Source: Paenochrobactrum gallinarii (lineage in GTDB: Bacteria > Pseudomonadota > Alphaproteobacteria > Rhizobiales > Rhizobiaceae). From it: DNA of 64,000 nt. A program made the translations under genes and the position numbers. Shown here in pieces: positions 45,977 to 54,768 of this stretch; position 1 is the first letter of the stretch, and each line of letters starts with the position of its first letter. Under the pieces are notes generated by a model. The model was not told where the DNA came from. It searched no databases and saw only the letters and a list, made by a program, of their open reading frames with translations. The stretch lies in contig NZ_JACIIU010000002.1 in assembly GCF_014205685.1 (NCBI RefSeq), forward strand, positions 300,429 through 364,428, in the 5' to 3' direction.

Positions 45977-46864
45977 TTACACATTATCTCCGGCAAATTC
46001 CGGCACGCTGGTGTAAGAGCCCCATTCGCAATATGAGCGCGGCTGGTGGCGATACTGGCGTGGCGGATTGGCAAAATTTTCTTCGCCTGTCAGCATGCCG
46101 GTGGCATAGGTCACCATCAGCGGTTCATCATTCTGACCGGCGATCTTCATGGCTTCTGTGGTGACAAAAATCTGGTCGGATGCCGGATGGTGACCCGGAC
46201 CATGAACAATCGGCAATTGCTGGCGCTGGAAAAAATAGAAATTCTGCATGATATTGTTGATGCCTTCGACATTGAAGGTGATGCCCATCAAGCCATCACG
46301 AGAAGACGGATAAAGCGCAATGGCGTGGTGCTTGTCATCAAGACGGATATAAGCGGTATCACCCACCCAATCCGAGACTTTGGCACCAATCACTTCTGTC
46401 CAGAAGTGTTCGTTGGCAGCAATATCTTTGCAACGCAGCGAAACGGTCTGGAACTCAGTCACACCCGCATCACGGCTTGGGAAATAACGCCAGCCGCTGG
46501 TCATCGGGCGCCAGACAAATTCAACGATGATGCCATTTGGCGCAGTGCAGCTCAAACAGGCTTTCACCAGACGTTCAGCGCATTCTGCCTCATTACCAAA
46601 TGTGGAGGCAATATCATGCGCTGAGAGTTGTTTTTCCAAAGCGTCCAGATCTTCACGGTGTGCAACAGTGATGGCGATTGCCGGCTTTGTAACGCCTGCC
46701 ACCATATTGACGCTGTAAGCACGCGCATCTGAACGATAATAATAAGAGCCGTCTTTTTTACCGGCATTTTCCAGACCGACAATTTCTGTCAGAAACTGAT
46801 GGCTGCTGGCAGCATCCTGCGTACCAAAACGCACGTAACGCAATTCGCGCAGTGTATAAGTCAT
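45977..46864 (-). CDS. Extradiol dioxygenase paralogue with lost metal site (VOC fold)
   Basis: About 295 residues, co-linear over its whole length with the dioxygenase encoded directly downstream. All three metal ligands are replaced: Thr (in EFQTVSL) for His140, Gly (in GLMGITFNV) for His194 and Thr (in LMVTYATG) for Glu245 of the neighbour. The His pairs in DKHHAIALYP and GPGHHPAS are retained. It is an intact frame with normal spacing, so probably expressed; a metal-free enzyme or partner subunit is possible. ATG 46864 preferred to GTG 46873. Confidence 0.8.
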   Translation of the reverse strand: MTYTLRELRYVRFGTQDAASSHQFLTEIVGLENAGKKDGSYYYRSDARAYSVNMVAGVTKPAIAITVAHREDLDALEKQLSAHDIASTFGNEAECAERLVKACLSCTAPNGIIVEFVWRPMTSGWRYFPSRDAGVTEFQTVSLRCKDIAANEHFWTEVIGAKVSDWVGDTAYIRLDDKHHAIALYPSSRDGLMGITFNVEGINNIMQNFYFFQRQQLPIVHGPGHHPASDQIFVTTEAMKIAGQNDEPLMVTYATGMLTGEENFANPPRQYRHQPRSYCEWGSYTSVPEFAGDNV

Positions 46865-46903
46865 AAGCCTCACTCTTAAAATTATAGGTTAGAAAAAATC
46901 CTG

Positions 46904-46937
46904 ATCCCCCTTGAAAGCCATCGCCTCCCAGGGGGAT
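46904..46937 (-). terminator. Hairpin between dctP and dioxygenase paralogue
   Basis: Stem ATCCCCCT / AGGGGGAT with an 18-base loop; on the minus strand it ends in CAGGATTTTTTC. It lies inside the operon directly behind dctP, so it is more likely a partial terminator or 3' stabiliser that raises the level of the binding protein. Confidence 0.6.
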
Positions 46938-46944
46938 TTTGTGA

Positions 46945-47916
46945 TTAAAGAGCGGCTGCTTCCGCTTCCAGTTCCTTCAGAAGCGGCGTTTTTTCGCGCC
47001 ATTCCTTGTACCAGTCTTCAATCGGTGCGCCGAAGAAACTACGGTCAACGCTTTTCACCTGAACCTTGGTGCCTTTGAGCTTTTCCAAATAGTCATTGTC
47101 GATCTGGTCATATGAGGAAACGATCTTATCGAGATATTCCACCATAGTGCTGCGCAGGATTTCCTGATCTTCCGGCGAAATGGTCGCCCATTTACGCGCT
47201 GATCCAACAGCGACCATCGGGAACATCATGTGGTTACTATCGAGAATAGTGCCCGCATGTTCATAATAGCTGCTGTTCCAGGTGCCTTCGAAATCGATCT
47301 GCATGCCATCGACCTGACCATTGGCGAAAGCATCATAAAGTGCAGGCAATGGCATTGGGGTTGGTGCAGCGCCCAGCTTCTTCCAGAAGTCCAATTCCGG
47401 TGCGAGCGGAATGGTGCGGATTTTCTTACCCGACAAATCTGCACCGTCTTTGACATCGCCGCGCATAACGATCTGGCGCATACCAGCCATACCATAGCCG
47501 AAGCCAACGAGACCAAGAGGCTTAACCTCTTCGAGAAGCTTCAGAGCGGTCGGGCCTTTGAGCAAAGCTTGCGCACCGTCGATATCCTTGACCAGATAAG
47601 GAGCCAGGAAAATGCCGAAATTAGCATTACGATTGGCAAATTCGCCGAGTGTCATAAAAGAAAAATCAACCGCACCGGCCTGCATCTGTTGCAAAACCTG
47701 AGCTTCACTGCCGAGCTGTCCACTTGGAAAAACCAGTAAGTTAACGCGGCCATCGGTTTTTTCATTCAGTGTTTTGGCCATTTCAACTGCCTGCACGCTC
47801 CACTGGTGTGATGGCGGGGTGATCAGGCCAATGCGATAATCCGCAGCATTAGAAATTGTGCTAAAAACAACAGTTGTTGCTAAAGCTGCAAGTGTTAGTT
47901 TCAATAGTGACTTCAT
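46945..47916 (-). CDS. TRAP transporter solute-binding protein DctP (unit 1)
   Basis: 323 residues with a signal peptide (MKSLLKLTLAALATTVVFSTISNA). Family features: LGSEAQVLQQMQAGAVDFSF, the conserved Arg in GKKIRTIPL (carboxylate binding) and PTPMPLPALYDAFANGQVDGMQID. It captures an organic acid in the periplasm for the DctQ/DctM pair upstream. GGGAGGAAAACC precedes the ATG. In this operon it is separated from dctM by a dehydrogenase gene. Confidence 0.93.
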   Translation of the reverse strand: MKSLLKLTLAALATTVVFSTISNAADYRIGLITPPSHQWSVQAVEMAKTLNEKTDGRVNLLVFPSGQLGSEAQVLQQMQAGAVDFSFMTLGEFANRNANFGIFLAPYLVKDIDGAQALLKGPTALKLLEEVKPLGLVGFGYGMAGMRQIVMRGDVKDGADLSGKKIRTIPLAPELDFWKKLGAAPTPMPLPALYDAFANGQVDGMQIDFEGTWNSSYYEHAGTILDSNHMMFPMVAVGSARKWATISPEDQEILRSTMVEYLDKIVSSYDQIDNDYLEKLKGTKVQVKSVDRSFFGAPIEDWYKEWREKTPLLKELEAEAAAL

Positions 47917-47952
47917 CGGTTTTCCTCCCAGATAATCTTCGTTGATGCGGTC

Positions 47953-48927
47953 TTATGCATCAGAACCTTTTTGTTTGCGCTGAAGTGATTGCTGCTTTTC
48001 AATCATCGCAACAACCTGCTCATCACGGCGCGCCGCCATAGCCGAAGATGTTTCTTCTCCGGCAGCCGCATCCATGCCGTTAATAAGCACTTGTTTCACT
48101 TCATCGCTGAGTTCAGGTGTACCTAAATCGCTCCACCATTTTTCAACTTCAGTGCCTAAATCATCGAGAAATTTGGCGAGCCCCTGATCAGCACCAGCCA
48201 GATGGAAAATCGCGGTGGGTCCCAAAATACTCCAACGCGCGCCCAAACCTTGCGTCACCGCTTTTTCAATATCGCCAACGCTGGCATAGCCTTCTGCGGC
48301 AAGATGCACAGCCTCACGCCAAAGCGCTGCTTGCAAGCGATTAACAAGATGGCCTGAAGCTTCTTTTTGTAAGCGCAGTACCGACTTGCCGAGGCTTTGA
48401 TAAATCGCATCAGCCTTGTCCAGCGCTTGCGGTGCTGTTTGCTCACCGCCACAAATTTCCACCAGTGGCATCAGATAAGGCGGGTTGCAGGGATGCCCGA
48501 TCAGCAAACGCTGCGGCATACGCATATTCGCCTGCATCTGGCTCGGGCTCAAACCTGAAGAACTGGATGCAATCAGCACATCATCAGCAATTTTTTCTTC
48601 AATCTGCGTTAAAATTTCCAATTTCAACGGCAATCGCTCAGGCAGAGCTTCCTGAATGAACTGCGTATTGAGAAGTGCTTCATTCAGATCATCGGTCCAT
48701 GACGGAGCCTGCGGGTCGTCCACACAAACACCGATACGTTGCAAAACCGGCAATGCCTGCAGCCAGACATTCGCCAAACGCTCGCCCGATGCAGGATTAA
48801 GATCATAAACCTTAACCCGATGTCCGGCAGCGGCAAAAGTTGCAGCCCAACCAGCACCAATAGTGCCGCAACCTATTACGGTGACATTCATGGATTGAAG
48901 GGATTCTGTCTGCTGAAGATATGTCAT
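47953..48927 (-). CDS. 3-hydroxyacyl-CoA dehydrogenase-fold NAD enzyme (carnitine dehydrogenase/lambda-crystallin-like)
   Basis: 324 residues. Rossmann motif GCGTIGAGWAATFAAAGH near residues 19-36, and GHPCNPPYLMPLVEICGG, the hallmark of the L-carnitine dehydrogenase and L-gulonate dehydrogenase branch. It probably oxidises a hydroxy acid rather than a CoA ester. Start 48927 has TGAGGTAAG upstream. Sandwiched inside the TRAP genes, so its substrate is likely the imported compound or a derivative. Confidence 0.82.
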   Translation of the reverse strand: MTYLQQTESLQSMNVTVIGCGTIGAGWAATFAAAGHRVKVYDLNPASGERLANVWLQALPVLQRIGVCVDDPQAPSWTDDLNEALLNTQFIQEALPERLPLKLEILTQIEEKIADDVLIASSSSGLSPSQMQANMRMPQRLLIGHPCNPPYLMPLVEICGGEQTAPQALDKADAIYQSLGKSVLRLQKEASGHLVNRLQAALWREAVHLAAEGYASVGDIEKAVTQGLGARWSILGPTAIFHLAGADQGLAKFLDDLGTEVEKWWSDLGTPELSDEVKQVLINGMDAAAGEETSSAMAARRDEQVVAMIEKQQSLQRKQKGSDA

Positions 48928-48937
48928 GGAACTTACC

Positions 48938-50197
48938 TCACAGTAATTTCAGCAAGACAGGGAAGAACACAATTGCGAGGATCACAGCCATTGTTGTCAG
49001 CAAAAATGGCATAGTCATCAAGGCAATACGCTCTGCTTTCACACCTGTCATCAAGGCCGCAGTGAACAATCCGGTGCCGACCGGTGGTGTCAGCAGGCCA
49101 ACAACCAGTGTCAGGCAGACGATCATCCCGAAGTGGAACGGATCAACGCCGTACACATTGGTGGCAACCGGCAACAAAACCGGCACAACCAAAATGATTG
49201 CAGGGATCGGATCGGTGAACATGCCAAGCACCAAAAGCAGTGCCACAACCAGCAGCAAAAACACGGTTGGTGATTCAGTCAGTGACTGCAAGAAAACAGC
49301 AACGGTTGCGGGCAGATTTTCAAAGGTGATTACCCATGAGAAGACCTGTGCTGCCGCAATCAGAAACAACACCACCGCCGCACCGCGTGCAGCACGCACA
49401 AATGCCGGAGCAAGGTGCGAAAACTCCAATTCGCCGTAAACAAAGCGGCCAATCAAAACGGAAGCGACAATAGCAAGTACGGCCGATTCAGTTGGTGTTG
49501 CGATACCGCCCAAAATGGTACCGATGATAGTTACCGGAATAATTACGGCCGGCAGTGCATCACACAGTGCTTTAAAGCGCTGCGACCAATTATAACTTTC
49601 ACCTTGAGGGAAGTTATAAATGCGGCCGAGAATTGCAATAACTGCAAAGAATGACACGGCCATCATCAGGCCAGGTACAACACCCGCCACAAACAAATCA
49701 CCGATCGAAATCTGAGCCACAACGCCGTAAATAATAAACAGCATGGATGGCGGAATAACGGGTGCCAGCAAGCCACCGGCTGCGGTAATCGCCGCAGAAA
49801 TATCACGCGGATAACCGGCACGATCCATTTCCGGCACAGCCATGCGCGACATAACAGTAATCTGCGCGACTGTAGAACCAAGAATCGATGCCATCATCAT
49901 ATTGGCCAGCAAATTGACATAAGCCAAACCACCGCGCACAGAGCCGATGATTGACATGGCAAGCCCCATGAGACGGCGACCAATGCCGCCTTCATTCATC
50001 AACTCGCCAAGCAAAATGAAAAGTGGCAGCGCCAGCAAACCGTAGCTTTCCAAGCCGCCGAACAATTGCTGCGGCAGCGATGCCAGCAACACAGTGTTAC
50101 CGCTGGAAAGAATATAAATAATCGCCACAGCCAGCAAAATAAATGCAATCGGCAAACCAGCAACAACAAGACCAACAAAACTCAATCCGGCGATCAT
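48938..50197 (-). CDS. TRAP transporter large permease DctM (unit 1)
   Basis: 419 residues, about 12 membrane helices. Typical DctM pattern: LPLFILLGELMNEGGIGRRL, ITAAGGLLAPVIPPSMLFIIYGV, IATPTESAVLAIVASVLIG and GLLTPPVGTGLF. The ATG overlaps the dctQ stop (ATGA). Works as the Na+-coupled transport subunit for the unit 1 substrate. Confidence 0.94.
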   Translation of the reverse strand: MIAGLSFVGLVVAGLPIAFILLAVAIIYILSSGNTVLLASLPQQLFGGLESYGLLALPLFILLGELMNEGGIGRRLMGLAMSIIGSVRGGLAYVNLLANMMMASILGSTVAQITVMSRMAVPEMDRAGYPRDISAAITAAGGLLAPVIPPSMLFIIYGVVAQISIGDLFVAGVVPGLMMAVSFFAVIAILGRIYNFPQGESYNWSQRFKALCDALPAVIIPVTIIGTILGGIATPTESAVLAIVASVLIGRFVYGELEFSHLAPAFVRAARGAAVVLFLIAAAQVFSWVITFENLPATVAVFLQSLTESPTVFLLLVVALLLVLGMFTDPIPAIILVVPVLLPVATNVYGVDPFHFGMIVCLTLVVGLLTPPVGTGLFTAALMTGVKAERIALMTMPFLLTTMAVILAIVFFPVLLKLL

Positions 50198-50826
50198 TTC
50201 ACCACCTCCGCTCCGGCTGCTTCAAAAAATGTGCGCACACTGTCGACAAGATTTTTGACACTGTGAAACGTCACGAAGACGCAGAAAACAGGGAGGATCA
50301 GCCAGAACCAAAACTTACGAACACCAAGCGTTGTGGTCGGTTCATCATAAATAAAATTGAAGGTTTTAGCGCCGATCTCGCTCAGTGAATCAGCCTGTAA
50401 AACGGCAATCGGATCAAACCATTGCCAAACAAAAACAGCCAGAACCAGAAATAGAACCAGCATCATCGCATCAATTACGGCAAGCATAAACATATGCGCA
50501 CGAATCGGCAGAAAGTCGATGCAAACGGTAACAGCAATATGCTGACGATAATGAATTGCGAGCGATGCGCCTAAAAAGCCCATCCAAACCATCGCGTAAA
50601 TTGCCAGTTCATCAACCCAGAACAGTGGCATTCCGAAGGTGCGCGTTGCAACATTGATAAGCAGTAAAATGACAATCGCCAGTGCCAAAAGCCCTGCGAC
50701 GAGCGTTTCAGCGCGCGCGATCAAACCATCAACACATGATAAGAAACCGGTAAATCCATTCGCGCGCATACCCTGCTCCGTTGAAGCAGTTCTATCCTCA
50801 TGCGCCTGACCCAAGCGGGTATTCAT
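50194..50826 (-). CDS. TRAP transporter small permease DctQ (unit 1)
   Basis: 210 residues, four membrane helices, with the common ATRTFGMPLFWVDELAIYAMVWMGFLGASLAI pattern early in the protein. First gene of the ten-gene operon; GGGAGGAGACGTGT ahead of the ATG. Divergent from the GntR gene. Confidence 0.9.
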   Translation of the reverse strand: MNTRLGQAHEDRTASTEQGMRANGFTGFLSCVDGLIARAETLVAGLLALAIVILLLINVATRTFGMPLFWVDELAIYAMVWMGFLGASLAIHYRQHIAVTVCIDFLPIRAHMFMLAVIDAMMLVLFLVLAVFVWQWFDPIAVLQADSLSEIGAKTFNFIYDEPTTTLGVRKFWFWLILPVFCVFVTFHSVKNLVDSVRTFFEAAGAEVVK

Positions 50827-50861
50827 ACACGTCTCCTCCCAAAGAGATACTCGCGTTAAGA

Positions 50862-50935
50862 AATATCGATTTTATAACCAAGTCAACAATAAAATCGATA
50901 TTATCGAATTTATCAATAATATTTATAATATTGAT
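50862..50935. promoter_or_regulatory. Operator region between dctQ and gntR (two inverted repeats)
   Basis: First a perfect 14-base inverted repeat, AATATCGATTTTAT (50862-50875) and ATAAAATCGATATT (50889-50902), with a 13-base spacer. Then ATCAATA/TATTGAT arms at 50912-50935. Both lie in the divergent promoter region, so binding by the adjacent GntR regulator is likely. Confidence 0.7.
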
Positions 50936-50978
50936 TTTTTTAATATGGCTGGCTAATCTCCGGGTCAGGAGCCTGATT

Positions 50979-51659
50979 ATGTTAGACAAACAACTTTCAT
51001 CCCCTGAAAAGACAAACTCTGAAAAAGCCTATCGCCAATTGCGCGAAGACATAGTGTTTGGTGCTTTTTTGCCGAATGAAAAATTGAAGATCGAAACCTT
51101 GCGTGAGAAGTACGGCCTTGGTGCCGGCCCGCTGCGTGAAGCTTTGGCTCGCCTCTCCAGTGAACATCTGGTGGTTCTGGAAGGACAACGCGGTTTCACT
51201 GTTGCCCCCATGTCAGCAGAAGATGCTTATGACATTGGCGAAACCCGCACATTGCTTGAGATCGAAGCGCTTCGGCAATCATTTTTGCATGGCGATGAAG
51301 ACTGGGAAACGCAATTGGTTGCGGCCTATCACCGTCTTGTGCGCGCTGAGCAAAAGGTCATTCAAGGCGAAACCGATTTTATTGAATGGGAAACACGCAA
51401 TGCGATTTTCCATGAAACAATGGTTGCCGCCTGCCCGTCGCAATGGGTCATGCGTATGCGCCAGCAAATCTATGAGCAGCACCAGCGCTACCGACATCTT
51501 TCGCGCAAACAGTCTGTCGGCGTACGCGATATAGCCTCAGAACATAAGGCGCTTTTCGATGCAGCTTTTAATCGTGACATTCAGGGTGCGACCGAGATTA
51601 TTCGCAACCATATCGCCCGCACAACACAAACTGTTCTGCAAACATTAAAAGCACGATAA
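50979..51659 (+). CDS. GntR family regulator, FadR/FCD subfamily
   Basis: 226 residues. Winged helix at about 15-75 (LREDIVFGAFLPNEKLKIETL, GAGPLREALARLSSEHLVV) and a C-terminal FCD helical sensor domain with candidate metal-binding residues in NAIFHETMVAACPSQW and EHKALFDAAFNRD. ATG 50979 is preferred to 50781, as AGGAG lies 8 bases before it and the longer version overlaps dctQ. Probably represses unit 1 until the inducer is present. Confidence 0.9.
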   Translation: MLDKQLSSPEKTNSEKAYRQLREDIVFGAFLPNEKLKIETLREKYGLGAGPLREALARLSSEHLVVLEGQRGFTVAPMSAEDAYDIGETRTLLEIEALRQSFLHGDEDWETQLVAAYHRLVRAEQKVIQGETDFIEWETRNAIFHETMVAACPSQWVMRMRQQIYEQHQRYRHLSRKQSVGVRDIASEHKALFDAAFNRDIQGATEIIRNHIARTTQTVLQTLKAR

Positions 51660-51668
51660 CAAAGAGCC

Positions 51669-51706
51669 TGAGTATCACAGGCCGGATAAGCGCCCCGTGA
51701 TACTCA
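51669..51706. terminator. Hairpin between gntR and M20 gene
   Basis: Perfect 10-base stem TGAGTATCAC / GTGATACTCA with an 18-base loop at the meeting point of converging genes. No long T run. Confidence 0.5.
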
Positions 51707-51723
51707 TATCATCACTTCAAGAC

Positions 51724-52890
51724 TTACGCTTCGTTTAATGTGTTTAAAGCAGCAGTCACCAAAAACGAACTGCCATAAGGAATGGCTGCATCGTTGAAAT
51801 CATAAGCGGCATTATGCAATGAAGCTGTCTCACCATTCCCCATCAGCATATAAGCGCCCGGCACCTCTTGCAGCATGAAAGCAAAGTCTTCACTGGCAAG
51901 GATCGGCGTACAATCGCCATTAACCTGACTTTCCGGTACGATCGAGCGTGCAACATCAGCAATAAAGGCTGCATTGGCAGGTGTATTATCCAAGACCGGA
52001 TAACCGGTTTTGATGTTAAGCTCAGCGGTTGCACCATGCAGCGCCGCACTATGCTCAACCACCTGTTTTAAGCGTTCTTTCATCATCGCACGGGCTTTTT
52101 CATTCAATGTACGGATCGTACCGGACATTGTCGCCACTGGCGGGATAGTGTTGTAGCTGTCGCCTGCTTCCAATCGGGTGACGGAAAGTGCGGCGGAATC
52201 AAATGGCGACAAATTACGCGCAACAATGGCCTGTGCCGCGCTCAAAATAGATGATGCCACCATCAGCGGATCAATGGCTGTTTGCGGTGCAGCCGCATGG
52301 CCGCCTTTACCGTGAATGGTAATGTCGAACTCATCAGAAGAGGCAAGCATTGGCCCCTTACGGCAGATGAAGTGACCAATTTCAACGCCCGGCTGATTAT
52401 GCAAACCATAGATGGCATCGACCGGCCATTTTTTAAACAACCCCTCGTCAATCATTGCTTTTCCACCAGCACCGGTTTCTTCAGCGGGCTGGAAAATCAA
52501 GACCACAGAACCGGCAAAATCACGATTTTCACACAGATAACGCGCCGCACCAAGCAGCATGGCGGTGTGACCGTCATGACCACAAGCATGCATCAGGCCT
52601 TCATGCCTGGAAGCATAGGCAAGATTGGTTTGTTCAGCAATCGGCAGCGCGTCCATATCGGCGCGAAGGCCAACACGTTTAGTGCCATCATGCGTCCCTT
52701 TGATAACCGCAACAATACCCGACTGAGCGATATTTTCAGTGATTTCATCCACACCGAATTCGCGCAACTTCTCGGCCACAAACCCGCTGGTCTTTGGCAG
52801 ATCGTAGAGAAGCTCCGGCATGGTATGCAGGCTGCGGCGCCATGCTGTTACTTCGTCGTGAATAGAATTAAAATACTCAAGAACGGTCAT
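51724..52890 (-). CDS. M20 family amidohydrolase (hippurate hydrolase/aminoacylase-like)
   Basis: 388 residues, cytoplasmic. Metal-binding residues: RRSLHTMPEL region, MHACGHDGHTAMLLGAA, FQPAEETGAGGKAMIDEG and the C-terminal SEDFAFM. Family enzymes split N-acyl or N-aroyl amino acids. It follows dctM of unit 2 by 19 bases, so the imported substrate is probably an amide or N-acyl amino acid. Full length and intact. Confidence 0.9.
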   Translation of the reverse strand: MTVLEYFNSIHDEVTAWRRSLHTMPELLYDLPKTSGFVAEKLREFGVDEITENIAQSGIVAVIKGTHDGTKRVGLRADMDALPIAEQTNLAYASRHEGLMHACGHDGHTAMLLGAARYLCENRDFAGSVVLIFQPAEETGAGGKAMIDEGLFKKWPVDAIYGLHNQPGVEIGHFICRKGPMLASSDEFDITIHGKGGHAAAPQTAIDPLMVASSILSAAQAIVARNLSPFDSAALSVTRLEAGDSYNTIPPVATMSGTIRTLNEKARAMMKERLKQVVEHSAALHGATAELNIKTGYPVLDNTPANAAFIADVARSIVPESQVNGDCTPILASEDFAFMLQEVPGAYMLMGNGETASLHNAAYDFNDAAIPYGSSFLVTAALNTLNEA

Positions 52891-52909
52891 AAGAAAAGAT
52901 ACCTACAGA

Positions 52910-54202
52910 TCAGAATAAGATGGATGGCAGCCAGAGTGACAGCGCTGGAAACAGCGTCAGCAAGGCCAAACGGAACAGGTCAGAAATCCAGAAAGGTGTC
53001 ACACCGCGATAGATGGTTGAGATCGACAAATCCGGCTGGTTGGAGCGCAGCACGAAAATATTGATACCGATTGGCGGGGTGATGAAGCTGATTTCAGAAA
53101 CAACCACTACAATGATGCCGAACCAAACCGGATGAAAACCGAGGCTCATAACCAATGGCGCAAAAATCGGCACGGTCAGCATCACCATAGCCATACTGTC
53201 CATGATGCAGCCCAGCACCAGATAGATGAGGATAATGCCGAATATAACCAGCATCGGCGACGTGTTAGCACCACCAAGCAAATCAAGAACACTGGTGGCA
53301 AAACCGGACAGTGTCACCAGATGCGAGAAATAGAGCGCGCCAATTAAGATGAAAAACAGCGAGGCACTCACCAGCACTGTTTCAATCAGCACCTTTTTAA
53401 GGTCTGTCAGGTTGAAATTCCCGCGACCGAAAGCAATCATCAGCGAGGCAATAGCACCAATACCGGCAGATTCAGTCGGGGTGAAAAAGCCTGCATAAAT
53501 ACCGCCGATCACCACAAGAAACAAAAGCACCGGCAGTAAAACACCTTTGGTGGACTGCAAGCGCTCGCGCCATGGAAAACGCTCCGCAGCAGGCCCCAAA
53601 GACGGCTTGTACCAAACCGCTGCCTGCACGGCGAGAAGGTAAAAACCAACACCGATAATGCCGGGGATAAAACCGGCCGCAAAAAGCTGACCAATACTGG
53701 TTTCAGTCAACAAGCCATAAAGAATAAGCAATACGGATGGCGGAATAAGCACGCCCAATGTGCCACCGGCAGCAATGGCACCCGCGGCCAATTCATCCGA
53801 ATAATTGTGACGGCGCATGGCAGGCAGAGCAACTTTGGATATGGTTGCAACCGTTGCCAGCGACGAGCCGCAAATGGCACTGAAAACACCACAGCTCATT
53901 ACTGTCGCCATGGCCAAACCGCCGCGACGGTGAGCGACAAATTTATTAGCGCAATCATAAAGCTCGCGCGAAATATTGGCGCGGTTAATGACGTTGCCCA
54001 TCAGAAGGAACAAAGGAATGACCGATAGTTCAAAAGAAACAACGGTTTCCATCGTGGTTGAACCAAGAAGCCCAAGTGCCAGTTCCATGTCACGCACATG
54101 AGCGATACCAAGAATACCAACCAGCAACATGGCAAAACCGACAGGGATGCGTAAAAACACCAGCGCAACTACGATAAAACATGCAATCAGCGTGACTGTC
54201 AT
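52910..54202 (-). CDS. TRAP transporter large permease DctM (unit 2)
   Basis: 430 residues, about 12 membrane helices. LSVIPLFLLMGNVINRANISRELYD, IAAGGTLGVLIPPSVLLILYGLLTET and FFTPTESAGIGAIASL are DctM signatures. It is clearly a different member from the unit 1 protein. The gap to dctQ is 3 bases. Confidence 0.94.
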   Translation of the reverse strand: MTVTLIACFIVVALVFLRIPVGFAMLLVGILGIAHVRDMELALGLLGSTTMETVVSFELSVIPLFLLMGNVINRANISRELYDCANKFVAHRRGGLAMATVMSCGVFSAICGSSLATVATISKVALPAMRRHNYSDELAAGAIAAGGTLGVLIPPSVLLILYGLLTETSIGQLFAAGFIPGIIGVGFYLLAVQAAVWYKPSLGPAAERFPWRERLQSTKGVLLPVLLFLVVIGGIYAGFFTPTESAGIGAIASLMIAFGRGNFNLTDLKKVLIETVLVSASLFFILIGALYFSHLVTLSGFATSVLDLLGGANTSPMLVIFGIILIYLVLGCIMDSMAMVMLTVPIFAPLVMSLGFHPVWFGIIVVVVSEISFITPPIGINIFVLRSNQPDLSISTIYRGVTPFWISDLFRLALLTLFPALSLWLPSILF

Positions 54203-54205
54203 GGC

Positions 54206-54673
54206 TTATTCCTTTCCGCGAAAATCACTGATTGCCAGCCCGAAATGAATGAGAGCTGTCATAAAGCTCGTGACCGAGCAAAGACCTGCAACCGGCCAGA
54301 TCGGAATTGAAATATCCGGCGAAACACGATCAAACTGATAGGCTTCCCACGCATATATGCCGATCCACCAGCACAACAACAGCATCGCGCCGCCGCAGAT
54401 CACCTCAATAAGACCATCGCGGATGCGCCTCGCACGCGGCGAATAAAGCGGATCAAGAAGATCAACGACGATATGCCCGCGCGCACGGGCAATGAATGGC
54501 GCGGAGGTAAAAACCACCACTGCAACAAGGTAGGAGATAATATCGAAAGACCCGCGCAAAGGGGCCGTGAACACATTGCGTCCCACGACATCAATAAATG
54601 TTAGCAAACCCAAAATGAGCAAAAGCAAAGCCGGAATAAGCGCCAGCTTTTCAAAGAGTGTTTTCATAGACAT
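54206..54673 (-). CDS. TRAP transporter small permease DctQ (unit 2)
   Basis: 155 residues, four membrane helices, LTFIDVVGRNVFTAPLRGSFDIISYLVAVVVFTSAPFIA-type pattern. Between dctP and dctM of unit 2, separated from dctP by a strong hairpin. Confidence 0.88.
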   Translation of the reverse strand: MSMKTLFEKLALIPALLLLILGLLTFIDVVGRNVFTAPLRGSFDIISYLVAVVVFTSAPFIARARGHIVVDLLDPLYSPRARRIRDGLIEVICGGAMLLLCWWIGIYAWEAYQFDRVSPDISIPIWPVAGLCSVTSFMTALIHFGLAISDFRGKE

Positions 54674-54690
54674 GAGACAGCTCCGCGAGT

Positions 54691-54719
54691 GATATGCAGG
54701 AGCCGCGCTCCTGCATATC
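54691..54719 (-). terminator. Strong hairpin between dctP and dctQ (unit 2)
   Basis: Perfect 13-base stem GATATGCAGGAGC / GCTCCTGCATATC with a 3-base loop, no T run. Position directly behind dctP suggests a 3' protecting hairpin that favours dctP over the permease genes rather than full termination. Confidence 0.65.
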
Positions 54720-54768
54720 CCGCATTCATGATAGTATGGAGAAAAACAGCGGCTTCAGTAAAGCCGTA

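Noticed and set aside
50781..50978. N-terminal extension of the GntR regulator with a membrane-like segment
   Set aside because: It would overlap dctQ and the operator region; a proper ribosome-binding site supports the start at 50979.
52282..53064. 260-codon plus-strand frame opposite the M20 and dctM genes
   Set aside because: It lies antisense to two clear genes and its translation shows no recognisable domain; a shadow frame.
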